32,779 nucleotides of DNA from Bryobacteraceae bacterium (GCA_014860455.1 JACZJQ010000073.1:1-32779); one strand, 5' to 3'. Shown: positions 16,023 to 24,321, counted from the first letter of the stretch. Translations and numbers: made by a program. The notes: a model not told the origin generated them from the letters alone.

Positions 16023-17485
16023 GCAGCTTCTACACTGCCACGGACCACTTCGTGCTGCTGCCGGCACTGCTGCTGGCGCTGTTCGCCTGCGCGACGCTGC
16101 TGTTCGATTTCTGGGTCTTCCCCGAATCACAGCGGCGAAAGCACCTGGTCTGGTTTGTCCTGATGGGCGAGGTCTTCGCCTCGGTCGCCTACTTCCGCCA
16201 GCACTTGTTCCTCAGCCAGCACGGCGGCGAACTCCAGGCCTTCGGCGGCTCGCTGGTGGTCGATCAGTTTGCGCTGTACTTCCACTGGATCTTCGTCGCT
16301 TCGACCGTGATCGCCGTGATCATGTCGTACAAGTATTTTGAAGTCCGCGACGAGCATCACGGCGAATACTACGGGCTGATCCTGCTGGCCCAGTGCGGCA
16401 TGTACTTCCTGGCCAGCGGCAACGAACTCGTCGTCCTTTTCGTCGGTCTCGAAACCATGGCGCTCACCTTCTACGTCCTGGTCGGACTGCTCAAGCGCGA
16501 CCAGCGCTCGAACGAAGCCGCGCTGAAGTACTTCCTGCTGGGCGCTCTCTCGAGCGGATTGCTGGTCTATGGCTTCTCGCTGCTTTACGGCATGTCGGGT
16601 TCGACGAAACTAAGCGAGATCGGCGCCGCCGTCGCCAACCGCGACTCAGGAGACACGGTGTTGTTCCTGGCCGTGGCCACCATCCTCTCCGGCCTGCTGT
16701 TCAAGATCGCCGCCGCGCCGTTCCATATGTGGGCACCCGATACTTACGAAGGCGCGCCCACCGTGGTCACCGCCTATCTGGCCGTCGCCTCCAAGGCCGC
16801 CTCTCTGGCGCTCCTGCTGCGTATCCTGCTGGGACCGCTGGCCTCGTCTCGCGACGTCTGGATGCCGATCCTGGCCGGAGCGGCTCTGCTCAGCATGACC
16901 ATCGGCAACATCGCCGCCGTCACCCAGACCAACACCAAGCGCCTGCTGGCATACAGTTCCATCAACCACGCCGGCTACATCCTGCTCGGCGTCGTGGCCG
17001 GCAACCAGACCGGTATCCAGGGCGTTCTGATCTACACGATGGTCTACGTTGTCATGACCCTGGGCGCGTTCCTGGTGCTCACCGTCCTGTGCCGCGATAC
17101 CACCACCGGCGAAGACATCAACGACCTCCACGGCCTGATGCGCCGCAGTCCGGCCCACGCCATCTGGATGCTCATCTTCCTGCTTTCGCTGGCCGGCATC
17201 CCTCCCACCGCCGGCTTCATCGGCAAGTACTTCATCTTCCTGTCGCTGATCGAAACCGGCCACTACTGGCTGGCCGCCGCCGCCGCGGTCTATGTGGCTG
17301 TCGCCATCTACTACTACTTCCGAATCGTCAAGTCCATGTTCGTTGATAAGGAAGAGACCGAGATGCCCGCGCTGTCGCTCAGCCTGGGTACCCGCGTGGC
17401 GCTCGCGGCAACCGGCGCCATGACGCTTGGCATCGGCATCTATCCGGAACCGTTTGTGAAATTCGCCCAGCAGACGCTGCGCTAA
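16019..17485 (+). CDS. nuoN: NADH-quinone oxidoreductase subunit N
   Basis: A 488-aa antiporter-like membrane subunit, the length of E. coli NuoN (485). Conserved blocks include FVGLETMALTFYVLVGL, SNEAALKYFLLGALSSG, FKIAAAPFHMWAPDTYEGAP with the channel lysine, and LLAYSSINHAGYILLG. The C-terminal AGIPPTAGFIGKYFIF motif is also typical. It overlaps nuoM by 4 nt and precedes nuoH by 10 nt. In most bacteria nuoN closes the operon; here nuoH follows. Confidence 0.96.
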   Translation: MSSFYTATDHFVLLPALLLALFACATLLFDFWVFPESQRRKHLVWFVLMGEVFASVAYFRQHLFLSQHGGELQAFGGSLVVDQFALYFHWIFVASTVIAVIMSYKYFEVRDEHHGEYYGLILLAQCGMYFLASGNELVVLFVGLETMALTFYVLVGLLKRDQRSNEAALKYFLLGALSSGLLVYGFSLLYGMSGSTKLSEIGAAVANRDSGDTVLFLAVATILSGLLFKIAAAPFHMWAPDTYEGAPTVVTAYLAVASKAASLALLLRILLGPLASSRDVWMPILAGAALLSMTIGNIAAVTQTNTKRLLAYSSINHAGYILLGVVAGNQTGIQGVLIYTMVYVVMTLGAFLVLTVLCRDTTTGEDINDLHGLMRRSPAHAIWMLIFLLSLAGIPPTAGFIGKYFIFLSLIETGHYWLAAAAAVYVAVAIYYYFRIVKSMFVDKEETEMPALSLSLGTRVALAATGAMTLGIGIYPEPFVKFAQQTLR

Positions 17486-17495
17486 GAGGCTAGGA

Positions 17496-18674
17496 ATGGA
17501 AACCGTTATCTCGCACCCGCTGTTCGTTCCCCTGCTGCTGGCCCTCTGCATCATCGCCTTCGCGCCGCTGGCGGTCGCCGGCACGGTGCTGCTTGAGCGC
17601 AAGGTGCTCGCCGACATCCAGGTCCGGCTCGGGCCGATGCGGGTGGGCCCGCACGGCGTTCTGCAAACCATCGCCGACGCCATCAAGATGTTGCTCAAGG
17701 AAGACATCATCCCTGATGACTCGAACAAGGGCATGTTCAAGTTCGCGCCCGTGATCAGCTTTTTCACCGCCGCCATTTGCCTCACCGTCGTCCCGTTCAG
17801 CGAACGCCTCCGCGTTGCCGACACCAACGTCGGCCTGCTCGTCGTCTCCGCCATGTCGGCGGTCGGCATCCTCGGCATCATCCTCGGCGGATGGTCGTCG
17901 AACAGCCACTACTCGCTGCTCGGCTCGCTGCGTTCAGCGGCCCAGTTGGTCAGCTACGAAGTCGCGCTCGGCCTGGCGCTGATCAGCGGCGTCATGGCCG
18001 CCGGTTCGCTGTCAATGGTGGAAATCGTCCGTCAGCAGCAGGCCCGCGGCATCTGGTTTGTCTTCGACAACTACGGGCTGATGATCCTGCCCTTCGTCAT
18101 CTACTTCATCTCGTCGGTGGCCGAAACCAATCGCGCCCCGTTCGACCTGCCCGAAGCTGAAAGTGAACTCGTCGCCGGCTACCACACCGAATACAGCGGC
18201 TTCCGCTGGGGCATCTACATGCTCGCCGAGTACCTCAACATGTTCGTCGTCGGCAGCGTCGCCATCACGCTCTTCCTCGGCGGCTGGCTGCGGCCGTTCC
18301 CCAATGTGGCCTGGCTTGAGATCCCGATGAACTACGGTGTGCCGGTTCTGTTCTTCGGCTTGTCCGGACTGTGGTGCCTGCCGGCTTCGCGCAAACTGCC
18401 TAGCGCCATCCACAAAGCCGGTCTGGTTTTCATCGGGCTGTGCCTGATTCTGGTCGCCGCCGTCTTCGCCATCCCCGTGGCCAACGCTGCGTTGTCGGCG
18501 CCGTTCTGGTTCTTCTTCAAGCTGGCCACGTTCCTCTATGTGCTGATCTGGATGCGCGGAACGTTCCCGCGCTACCGCTACGATCAGCTCATGGACATCG
18601 GCTGGAAGCGCATGATCCCGCTCGGCCTCGCCGCCATTCTGCTGAACGCGCTGGTGGGCATCCTAAGGACCTAG
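17496..18674 (+). CDS. nuoH: NADH-quinone oxidoreductase subunit H
   Basis: A 392-aa membrane subunit that joins the membrane arm to the peripheral arm and forms part of the quinone entry channel. Diagnostic blocks: LLERKVLADIQVRLGPMRVG, LLKEDIIPDD, QLVSYEVALGLALI, ETNRAPFDLPEAESELVAGY, and the RGTFPRYRYDQLM end motif. It is longer than E. coli NuoH (325), mostly in the loops between spans. Its place at the end of the operon is unusual, as nuoH normally lies between nuoG and nuoI. A strong stem-loop follows 4 nt after the stop. Confidence 0.96.
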   Translation: METVISHPLFVPLLLALCIIAFAPLAVAGTVLLERKVLADIQVRLGPMRVGPHGVLQTIADAIKMLLKEDIIPDDSNKGMFKFAPVISFFTAAICLTVVPFSERLRVADTNVGLLVVSAMSAVGILGIILGGWSSNSHYSLLGSLRSAAQLVSYEVALGLALISGVMAAGSLSMVEIVRQQQARGIWFVFDNYGLMILPFVIYFISSVAETNRAPFDLPEAESELVAGYHTEYSGFRWGIYMLAEYLNMFVVGSVAITLFLGGWLRPFPNVAWLEIPMNYGVPVLFFGLSGLWCLPASRKLPSAIHKAGLVFIGLCLILVAAVFAIPVANAALSAPFWFFFKLATFLYVLIWMRGTFPRYRYDQLMDIGWKRMIPLGLAAILLNALVGILRT

Positions 18675-18678
18675 AATT

Positions 18679-18710
18679 GAACCCGGCCGCCCCCATGCGG
18701 CGGCCGGTTC
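18679..18710. terminator. Stem-loop ending the nuo operon
   Basis: GAACCCGGCCGCC (18679-18691) pairs with GGCGGCCGGTTC (18699-18710), a 12-bp stem with one bulged C and a 7-nt loop. It lies just after the nuoH stop and before the convergent DinB gene ending at 18734. There is no T-run, so it may act as a stem-loop terminator of either strand or protect the message. Confidence 0.55.
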
Positions 18711-18733
18711 ATCCGTTCACTCTGTCCACTGCC

Positions 18734-19201
18734 TCAGCGGCCGATGCCGGCCTTGATGTGGCCGATGTGCTTTTCTCCGTGGCCTGAGTAAATCCGCAGC
18801 AAATCTTCCAGCGTCATCGGCCCGCGCTCCTGATGGACCGCCGTCCGGCTCCATGCCTCTTCCGGCTGCGATCGCAGAAACGCCGCCCACCGCGCATGCA
18901 CGCCTTCGATGATCGACAGCGACGGCTCCAGCGGTCCTGCCGACGCATCGGCGTGGCTCGCCCAGACATCCTGGTCGTAGGCCTGCAGTGCCGGACCGTC
19001 TTCCGACACCACTTTCTTTGCGCGAATAAACGCCATCATGTGCGAATCGGCCAGATGGTGGACCACCTGCCGCGAATTCCATCCCCCCTCGCGATACGGC
19101 CGCGCCAACTGCTCATCGCTGGCTCCTGCGATGGCCTCCCGCAACAGCCGCGGCAGCGCCTCGATCTTGCCGATACAAACCTGTCGTTCCTGCTCTGTCA
19201 T
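18734..19201 (-). CDS. DinB/YfiT-like putative metal-dependent enzyme
   Basis: A 155-aa four-helix-bundle protein of the DinB superfamily, YfiT branch. GWNSRQVVHHLADSHMMAFIR (residues 40-60) and the C-terminal HGEKHIGHI provide the histidines that bind the metal. Related proteins include thiol S-transferases that use bacillithiol or mycothiol, and enzymes of unknown activity. AYDQDVWA (73-80) matches the YfiT subgroup. The ATG at 19201 is preceded by GAGGAG; the longer frame runs into the divergent regulator and is not used. The divergent regulator starts 51 nt away. Confidence 0.82.
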   Translation of the reverse strand: MTEQERQVCIGKIEALPRLLREAIAGASDEQLARPYREGGWNSRQVVHHLADSHMMAFIRAKKVVSEDGPALQAYDQDVWASHADASAGPLEPSLSIIEGVHARWAAFLRSQPEEAWSRTAVHQERGPMTLEDLLRIYSGHGEKHIGHIKAGIGR

Positions 19202-19240
19202 GCGTGTTCTCCTCGATCGGACTGGATGATCCCAGTGTGC

Positions 19241-19246
19241 GACAAT
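19241..19246 (+). promoter_or_regulatory. -10-like hexamer for the Crp/Fnr-type regulator
   Basis: GACAAT ends 6 nt before a GTG at 19253, again the close spacing that suggests a leaderless message. This favours GTG 19253 over the ATG at 19226, which would place the hexamer inside the gene. The -35 region is poor. Confidence 0.3.
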
Positions 19247-19252
19247 TCGGTC

Positions 19253-19933
19253 GTGTCTGACGACAAGATCAGTGCCCTCTCCAAGATCGATGTCTTTCAA
19301 GGGCTGAGCCACGACGAACTCGAAAGCCTCGCCGCCTGCACCATCCCCCGCAGCTACGGCCCCGGCGAAGATCTGTTCTACGAAGGCGAGCCTTGCGGCG
19401 GGCTCCACATCCTGATCAAGGGCGCCGTGAAAGTCGTCAAGACCACCCCCAACGGCCGCCAGCTTGTCCTCACCGTCCAGCAGGCGCCCGCAACCGTAGC
19501 CGAAGTCCCGGTCTTCGACGGCGGACCCAATCCCGCCACCGTCACCGCCATGGCGCGCGTCGAATCCCTTGTCCTGCTTCGCAAAGACCTCTACGCCTTC
19601 TGCCGCCGCAATCCGAACCTGGCGTTGCGCTTCCTTGAAGTCTTCGGCGCGCGCCTCCGCACGCTGGTCACGCTGGTCGAGCGCATCACCTTCGGCAACG
19701 TCCGCCAGCGGCTCGCCGGCATGTTGGTGGAGTTCTCAGACACCAGCGGCAGCCGCCGATTCCAACTGCCCGAAACCCACGAACAGATCGCCACCCGTCT
19801 CGGCACCGTGCGCGAAGTCGTCTCGCGCAATCTCGGCCGCTTCCAGAACGAGGGGTTGATCCGCGTTGCCCGCAAGGACGTCGAGATCATCAACCGCCAC
19901 GGACTCGCCGCCGAAGCCGAAACCGAGATGTGA
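19253..19933 (+). CDS. Crp/Fnr-family transcriptional regulator
   Basis: A 226-aa two-domain regulator. Residues about 12-125 form a cyclic-nucleotide-binding-type beta roll (YGPGEDLFYEGEPCGGLHILIKG). A long dimer helix follows, then a winged helix-turn-helix (about 173-203: ETHEQIATRLGTVREVVSRNLGRFQNEGLI). The phosphate-binding Arg-Ser pair of CRP is absent; the loop reads GGPNPATVTA, so cAMP is unlikely. There is no N-terminal cysteine cluster, so it is not an iron-sulfur FNR. The signal is unknown. The downstream polyferredoxin, 44 nt away, may be its target. An ATG at 19226 is the alternative start. Confidence 0.88.
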   Translation: MSDDKISALSKIDVFQGLSHDELESLAACTIPRSYGPGEDLFYEGEPCGGLHILIKGAVKVVKTTPNGRQLVLTVQQAPATVAEVPVFDGGPNPATVTAMARVESLVLLRKDLYAFCRRNPNLALRFLEVFGARLRTLVTLVERITFGNVRQRLAGMLVEFSDTSGSRRFQLPETHEQIATRLGTVREVVSRNLGRFQNEGLIRVARKDVEIINRHGLAAEAETEM

Positions 19934-19942
19934 CCCCGATCA

Positions 19943-19971
19943 CTGAACCCCCTCCGAATCGCCCGTACGCT
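19943..19971 (+). promoter_or_regulatory. Candidate promoter of the polyferredoxin gene
   Basis: CTGAAC (19943-19948), a 17-bp spacer and TACGCT (19966-19971), ending 6 nt before the ATG at 19978. Both boxes are mediocre. No clear Crp/Fnr-type palindrome is visible in the 44-nt gap. Confidence 0.3.
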
Positions 19972-19977
19972 TGAATC

Positions 19978-21054
19978 ATGAACGCCGTGATGCCAGACCA
20001 GGCCGACACACGGTCCAACGCCCGGCGAGGCACGAAGAAGAACACTGATTACGCCCGCCGCACCGGAATCGACCGCTCTCAACTACTGCGCCGCTCGTTC
20101 CAGTTCGCCTTCCTGGCTTTGAACCTTTGGCTCGGCTACGAGTTCCTGCGATTCGTTCATCACTACGAAATCCCCGGCGCGCCGGCCAATCCGCGGCCCG
20201 CGGGCATCGAAGGCTGGTTGCCGATCGCCGGCCTGATGAACGTCAAATACTGGACCACCACCGGCTTGGCGCCCGTCGCCCACCCCGCGGCGGCCGTGCT
20301 GATCACCTCGTTCTTCGCCATGTCTTTGCTCTTGCGCAAGGCCTTCTGCAGTTGGCTCTGCCCGGTCGGCACGATTTCCGAATGGCTTTGGAAACTCGGA
20401 CGCGAGACGTTCAAGCGCAACTTCACCCTGCCCCGCTGGCTCGACATCGGCCTGCGCAGCCTCAAGTACATTCTGCTGGGCCTTTTCGCCTGGGTCGTCA
20501 TCACCATGTCTGCACGCGCCGTGGCCGAGTTCCTCGAATCGCCTTACGGCATTGTGGCCGACGTGAAGATGCTCAACTTCTTCCGCTACATGACCACCAC
20601 CACGGCCATCGTACTGGCCGTGCTCGTCGTCGCGTCCATCTTCATCAAGAACTTCTGGTGCCGCTATCTCTGCCCCTACGGCGCATTGATGGGTCTCGGC
20701 GCACTGCTCAGCCCGCTGCGTATCAAGCGCGATCCGGCCAAGTGTATCGACTGCGCCAAGTGCGCCAAGGCCTGCCCGTCGATGCTGCCCGTCGACGTGC
20801 TGGTCCAGATCAAATCGGCCGAGTGCCTGGGCTGCATGGAATGCGTCGCCGTCTGTCCGGCCGAAGGCGCGCTGGATATGAAGGTGGTCGCTACTCGCTT
20901 TCGCGTCCAGCCCTGGATGATTGCCGCCGGCTGCGCCGTGGTCTTCTTCGGCTTCGTCGGCATCGCCAAACTCACCGGTCATTGGGACACTGTGGTCGCC
21001 GATGCGCTCTACCGCGAACTCATCCCGCGCGCCCACGAGTACGCCCACCCGTAG
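19978..21054 (+). CDS. Membrane polyferredoxin of the NapH/CcoG (4Fe-4S binding) type
   Basis: A 358-aa membrane iron-sulfur protein. It has about five hydrophobic spans, two CxxxCP motifs at membrane-loop ends (Cys124/Cys128 in CSWLCPVG and Cys228/Cys232 in CRYLCPYG), and two ferredoxin clusters: Cys256, 259, 262, 266 and Cys283, 286, 289, 293. This layout is shared by NapH, NosR C-terminus and CcoG, which pass electrons from quinol or ferredoxin to periplasmic reductases or act in copper/oxidase assembly. No reductase, nap, nos or cco gene lies nearby, so the partner is unknown. Polar N-terminus of about 35 residues. It ends 6 nt before a convergent gene. Confidence 0.88.
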   Translation: MNAVMPDQADTRSNARRGTKKNTDYARRTGIDRSQLLRRSFQFAFLALNLWLGYEFLRFVHHYEIPGAPANPRPAGIEGWLPIAGLMNVKYWTTTGLAPVAHPAAAVLITSFFAMSLLLRKAFCSWLCPVGTISEWLWKLGRETFKRNFTLPRWLDIGLRSLKYILLGLFAWVVITMSARAVAEFLESPYGIVADVKMLNFFRYMTTTTAIVLAVLVVASIFIKNFWCRYLCPYGALMGLGALLSPLRIKRDPAKCIDCAKCAKACPSMLPVDVLVQIKSAECLGCMECVAVCPAEGALDMKVVATRFRVQPWMIAAGCAVVFFGFVGIAKLTGHWDTVVADALYRELIPRAHEYAHP

Positions 21055-21060
21055 GCGTCC

Positions 21061-21777
21061 TCAGAGATCAAACAGCATCGGACTCTTCTTCCGCTTCAAC
21101 CCCAGCAGCGGCTCGTTCAGAAACTCCACCACCGGTGTCATCAGCTTGAATCGTGAAGCCACTTCTTTCGCGCCCGCCGCCGACGTCGCCGTCTCCGGAT
21201 CCAGTTCCACCCAGAAGTACCACTGCTTGTGCTTGATCCACTCGATCGCCGCATGATCGGCCGGGTAGCCCTTCGGCGGCCGCGTCAGCTTATCGCCCTG
21301 AATCTTTCCAACCGCCTTCTCCACAGCCTTCGCCGAAACCAGTTTCTCCCACCGCGCATGGTTGTCCATCATGTGCAGGCGCACCGCCCGCAGGTAATCC
21401 GGGTTCGGCATATACAGGCCGCCGGCGATGCCGAGGTACTTCGGCGACACCTCGAAATAGAACCCGCCTGACTCGTTCTTGCCCAGTTCCGGCCGGAAGA
21501 ACAACGCACCCTGCGCCGTCTTATACGGCGTCTTGTTGTTCGAAAAACGCGTGTCGCGATAGATGCGGAAAATGGCCCGCTTCGGCTCGGTCATGTACTC
21601 CGGCGCGAACGAGGCCATCTGCGCGCCCACCGCGGCGCAGAACTCTTCGAGCGGCGTGCGCAACTTCTCGACATAGACCTGCTTGTGGGCGTCGAACCAC
21701 TCGCGGTTGTTGTTCTTCTCCAGGTCCGCCAGGAACGCGAGCCCCTCCTTCGGAATGCCCTTGAAGCTGGATTTCAT
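21061..21777 (-). CDS. DUF2461 (TIGR02453) family protein
   Basis: A 238-aa soluble protein. It has the hallmarks of DUF2461: FLADLEKNNNREWFDAHK near residues 15-32, then FRIYRDTRFSNNKTPYKT (about 71-88), GGFYFEVSP, and GLYMPNPDYLRAVR. Function is unknown in the family, which occurs from bacteria to fungi. A GGAGAG ribosome-binding site stands before the ATG at 21777. It is divergent from the MurB fusion (28 nt between starts) and convergent with the polyferredoxin. Confidence 0.88.
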   Translation of the reverse strand: MKSSFKGIPKEGLAFLADLEKNNNREWFDAHKQVYVEKLRTPLEEFCAAVGAQMASFAPEYMTEPKRAIFRIYRDTRFSNNKTPYKTAQGALFFRPELGKNESGGFYFEVSPKYLGIAGGLYMPNPDYLRAVRLHMMDNHARWEKLVSAKAVEKAVGKIQGDKLTRPPKGYPADHAAIEWIKHKQWYFWVELDPETATSAAGAKEVASRFKLMTPVVEFLNEPLLGLKRKKSPMLFDL

Positions 21778-21791
21778 GGAAGCCGCTCTCC

Positions 21792-21797
21792 TATGAT
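21792..21797 (+). promoter_or_regulatory. -10-like hexamer for the MurB-DinB gene
   Basis: TATGAT (5 of 6 to consensus) ends 8 nt before the ATG at 21806. No Shine-Dalgarno sequence lies between them and no good -35 is found. An in-frame TTG at 21797 would overlap the hexamer, so the ATG is preferred. Confidence 0.35.
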
Positions 21798-21805
21798 TGA
21801 GTGAA

Positions 21806-23284
21806 ATGTCTTCGATCGACGAAGCTCCGGTGCGCCTTGCGGAGATACCAGACCTTCAGCTTACCCGGAACTCGCCGCTCTCGCGCCATACCCGCTTCGA
21901 AATCGGCGGCCCGGCGAGCATCTACGCCGAGACGCGCACCGAATCCGCCTTCGTCGATGCGCTTAGGATTCTGAGGCGCTCCTCCGTCCGCCTCTTCGTC
22001 GCAGGCTCGGGGACGAACCTCGTTGTCGCCGACGCGGGCTTCCCCGGCGTCGTGCTCGCCTTCTCGGGCGACGCTATCTCGGCCGATGGCAACCGCGTCA
22101 CAGTCCAGGCCGGCGCGTCACTCCAATCGCTCGTCGACTTCGCCATCGCCCACGGTCTCAAAGGTCTCGACAGCATGACCGGCATCCCCGGCCAGGTAGG
22201 CGCGGCCATCTACGGCAACGCCGGCGCCTATGGCAGTTCCATTTCCGACTTCATCCGCGAAGTCCGCTTCTTCGACGGCGGCTCTATCCGCACCTTCGAC
22301 AATGCCGCCTGCGAGTTCCGCTATCGCTCCAGCATCTTCAAACGCCACAAGGACTGGGTGATCCTCTCCGCCCTCCTCGAATTCCAACCCGGCGACCCCA
22401 TCGCCCTCGCCGGACGCGCCGCGCAAATCCTCGCCGTCCGCAACGCCAAATACCCGCCCGAGATGCGCTGCGCCGGTTCCATCTTCAAGAACCTGATCCT
22501 CGCCGAACTGCCCGCGCGAGTCCAGGCCATGGTCCCGCCCGATGTCGTCAAGGGAGGAAAGGTGCCCTCGGCGTGGTTCCTCGACGTCACCGGCGTCAAG
22601 GGCATGAAGTCCGGTGGCATCCATGTCGCTGACTATCACGCCAACCTCATCTACAACGCCGGCGGCGGCACGGCCCGCGAACTCCGCCAGGTCATCAATG
22701 AATTGAAACGCCGCGTCCGCGACCGCTTCGGTATCGACCTCGAAGAGGAGATCCAATACGTCGGCTTCGATGAACGGCTGCCGGCGCTGGACATCCTCGC
22801 AGCCACGGTCAGGATCCTCGATGAACTCATCGCGGGTCTGTCGCGCGAGGATCTCGACTGGCAGCCCGCCCCCGGGCGATGGAGCGTTGCAGAGGTCCTC
22901 ATGCATCTCGCCCACTGCGAAGAGGTCTGCTTCGTCCGCCGCACCCGCGACATGCTCGATCAAGACGATCCGCCACTTGCCGCTTACACTGTGGAGGAGT
23001 TCACTGCCGCCGATTGGGGCTTCAACGGCGACGGCCTCGCCGCCCTCACTCGCCTCCACGACCTCCGCCGCGGCATCCTCGACATGCTTGAAACCCAGCC
23101 CGCCTCTTCCGGCTCGCGTGCCGGCATCCACCCCGATCTCGGCCGCATCACCCTGGCCGAACTCCTCAACGAATGGGCCTTTCACGATCTTGGCCACATC
23201 CGCCAGATCGCCGAAATTGTCCGCGTCCGCCGGTTCTACCCCGATATGGGGCCGTTCCGGCCTCTATACACAGTGAACCCTTAG
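21806..23284 (+). CDS. murB: UDP-N-acetylenolpyruvoylglucosamine reductase fused to a C-terminal DinB-like domain
   Basis: A 492-aa fusion. Residues 1-320 are MurB, the FAD enzyme that reduces UDP-GlcNAc-enolpyruvate to UDP-MurNAc in peptidoglycan synthesis. Landmarks are RHTRFEIGGPA (28-38), the FAD-binding AGSGTNLVV (66-74), TGIPGQVGAAIYGNAGAYG (125-143), the catalytic serine Ser225 in GSIFKN, and the acidic catalytic end DLEEEIQYVG (311-320). Residues about 325-485 are a DinB four-helix domain: GRWSVAEVLMHLAHCEEV with His367/His370, and WAFHDLGHIRQI with His460/His464 as probable metal ligands. There is no stop or frameshift between them. Ordinary MurB ends near residue 320. The first gene of a run that continues to the right edge. 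Confidence 0.92.
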   Translation: MSSIDEAPVRLAEIPDLQLTRNSPLSRHTRFEIGGPASIYAETRTESAFVDALRILRRSSVRLFVAGSGTNLVVADAGFPGVVLAFSGDAISADGNRVTVQAGASLQSLVDFAIAHGLKGLDSMTGIPGQVGAAIYGNAGAYGSSISDFIREVRFFDGGSIRTFDNAACEFRYRSSIFKRHKDWVILSALLEFQPGDPIALAGRAAQILAVRNAKYPPEMRCAGSIFKNLILAELPARVQAMVPPDVVKGGKVPSAWFLDVTGVKGMKSGGIHVADYHANLIYNAGGGTARELRQVINELKRRVRDRFGIDLEEEIQYVGFDERLPALDILAATVRILDELIAGLSREDLDWQPAPGRWSVAEVLMHLAHCEEVCFVRRTRDMLDQDDPPLAAYTVEEFTAADWGFNGDGLAALTRLHDLRRGILDMLETQPASSGSRAGIHPDLGRITLAELLNEWAFHDLGHIRQIAEIVRVRRFYPDMGPFRPLYTVNP

Positions 23285-23297
23285 CGAAGTCTCCACC

Positions 23298-24308
23298 ATG
23301 CGCACCCTTGTCCTTCTGCTCACCCTCCTGCCTCTCGCCGCCCAGCCGCCACAGAAGCAGGGCAACCCGCTCGAATCCCTGCCGCCGAACCTCGAGATCC
23401 TCACCCACTTCGGCGAACGCGCCGACTTCTCACCCGATAACCAACGCGTCGCCTTCATGAACAAGAGCTTTGGCGACGCCTTTGCCATCGACCTCAAGAC
23501 GCGCGTCATCCGCTGCCTCACCTGCAATATTCCTGGCGCGGCGTTCCTTCGTGTGATGCACTTCTCCAACGGCGGCTACCTCCTCATCGGACCCGAGAAG
23601 TTCACCGACATCCGCACCAGCCGCAGCCGCGACAACGAGCTCTGGTATCTCAGCCAGGCGCCCGGATCCAGGCCCGTCCGCCTCAATCAGAAGATGAGCG
23701 AGGGCGCGGCCATCGCCAAGACAGGCATGAAGATCGCCTTCTCCCAGACCCGCGGCCAGAACCCTGACCTCAAGCCAGGCACGTCGCAGTTGATCGTCGC
23801 TGAACTCGACCTCAGCGGCCCCCAGCCCGCATTGAAAGACAAGCGTGTCGTCTGGGAGAGCCCGTCCAACGCCTGCACCATCGAGGCCCAGGACTTCTAC
23901 GACAATGGCCGCCGCCTCACCTACAGCTGTTACGAACCCCAGGGCAAAGCCTCGGTCTGGACCATCGACCTCACGTCCGGCGAGCGCCGCAACGAGACCC
24001 TGCCGATCGGCGACTACAACGAAGTCGAGGGCATCTTCCCCGGCGGCCAATACACCTGCGTCGAAAGCGACCGCCAGGCGATCCTCCAGGGCCGCGAAGG
24101 CAAGTTCCGCCAGATCGACATCTGGAAGCTCCGGCTCGACGGCACGGGCCGCAGTTTCGAGCGCCTCACCTTCTTCAACGACCACGTTGGCTGGAAGGCG
24201 TCAAACCCTGTCGTCAGCTCCGACGGCCGCATGATGGCCTTCCAGGTGGCCCGCAGCGCCGACGAGGCCGGCGTGGGCTACGGCATCATGCTCTACCATT
24301 TCAAATAA
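23298..24308 (+). CDS. Exported WD40-like (PD40/TolB-type) beta-propeller protein
   Basis: A 336-aa protein with a short signal peptide (MRTLVLLLTLLPLAAQ). The rest consists of repeated blade-like segments: FSPDNQRVAFMNK, ELWYLSQAPGSRPVRLNQ, KTGMKIAFSQ, RRLTYSCYEPQGKASVWTIDL, and SSDGRMMAFQVARS at the end. These are the PD40 pattern of TolB-like propellers, which bind proteins or peptides outside the cytoplasm. No protease domain follows, so it is a stand-alone propeller of unknown partner. It starts 13 nt after the MurB fusion and ends 13 nt before the kinase gene, and is probably co-transcribed with both. Confidence 0.8.
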   Translation: MRTLVLLLTLLPLAAQPPQKQGNPLESLPPNLEILTHFGERADFSPDNQRVAFMNKSFGDAFAIDLKTRVIRCLTCNIPGAAFLRVMHFSNGGYLLIGPEKFTDIRTSRSRDNELWYLSQAPGSRPVRLNQKMSEGAAIAKTGMKIAFSQTRGQNPDLKPGTSQLIVAELDLSGPQPALKDKRVVWESPSNACTIEAQDFYDNGRRLTYSCYEPQGKASVWTIDLTSGERRNETLPIGDYNEVEGIFPGGQYTCVESDRQAILQGREGKFRQIDIWKLRLDGTGRSFERLTFFNDHVGWKASNPVVSSDGRMMAFQVARSADEAGVGYGIMLYHFK

Positions 24309-24321
24309 GGCCGCCATTCTG

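Noticed and set aside
19253-19933. Calling the regulator FNR or CRP by name
   Set aside because: It lacks the iron-sulfur cysteine cluster of FNR and the cAMP-contacting Arg-Ser of CRP.
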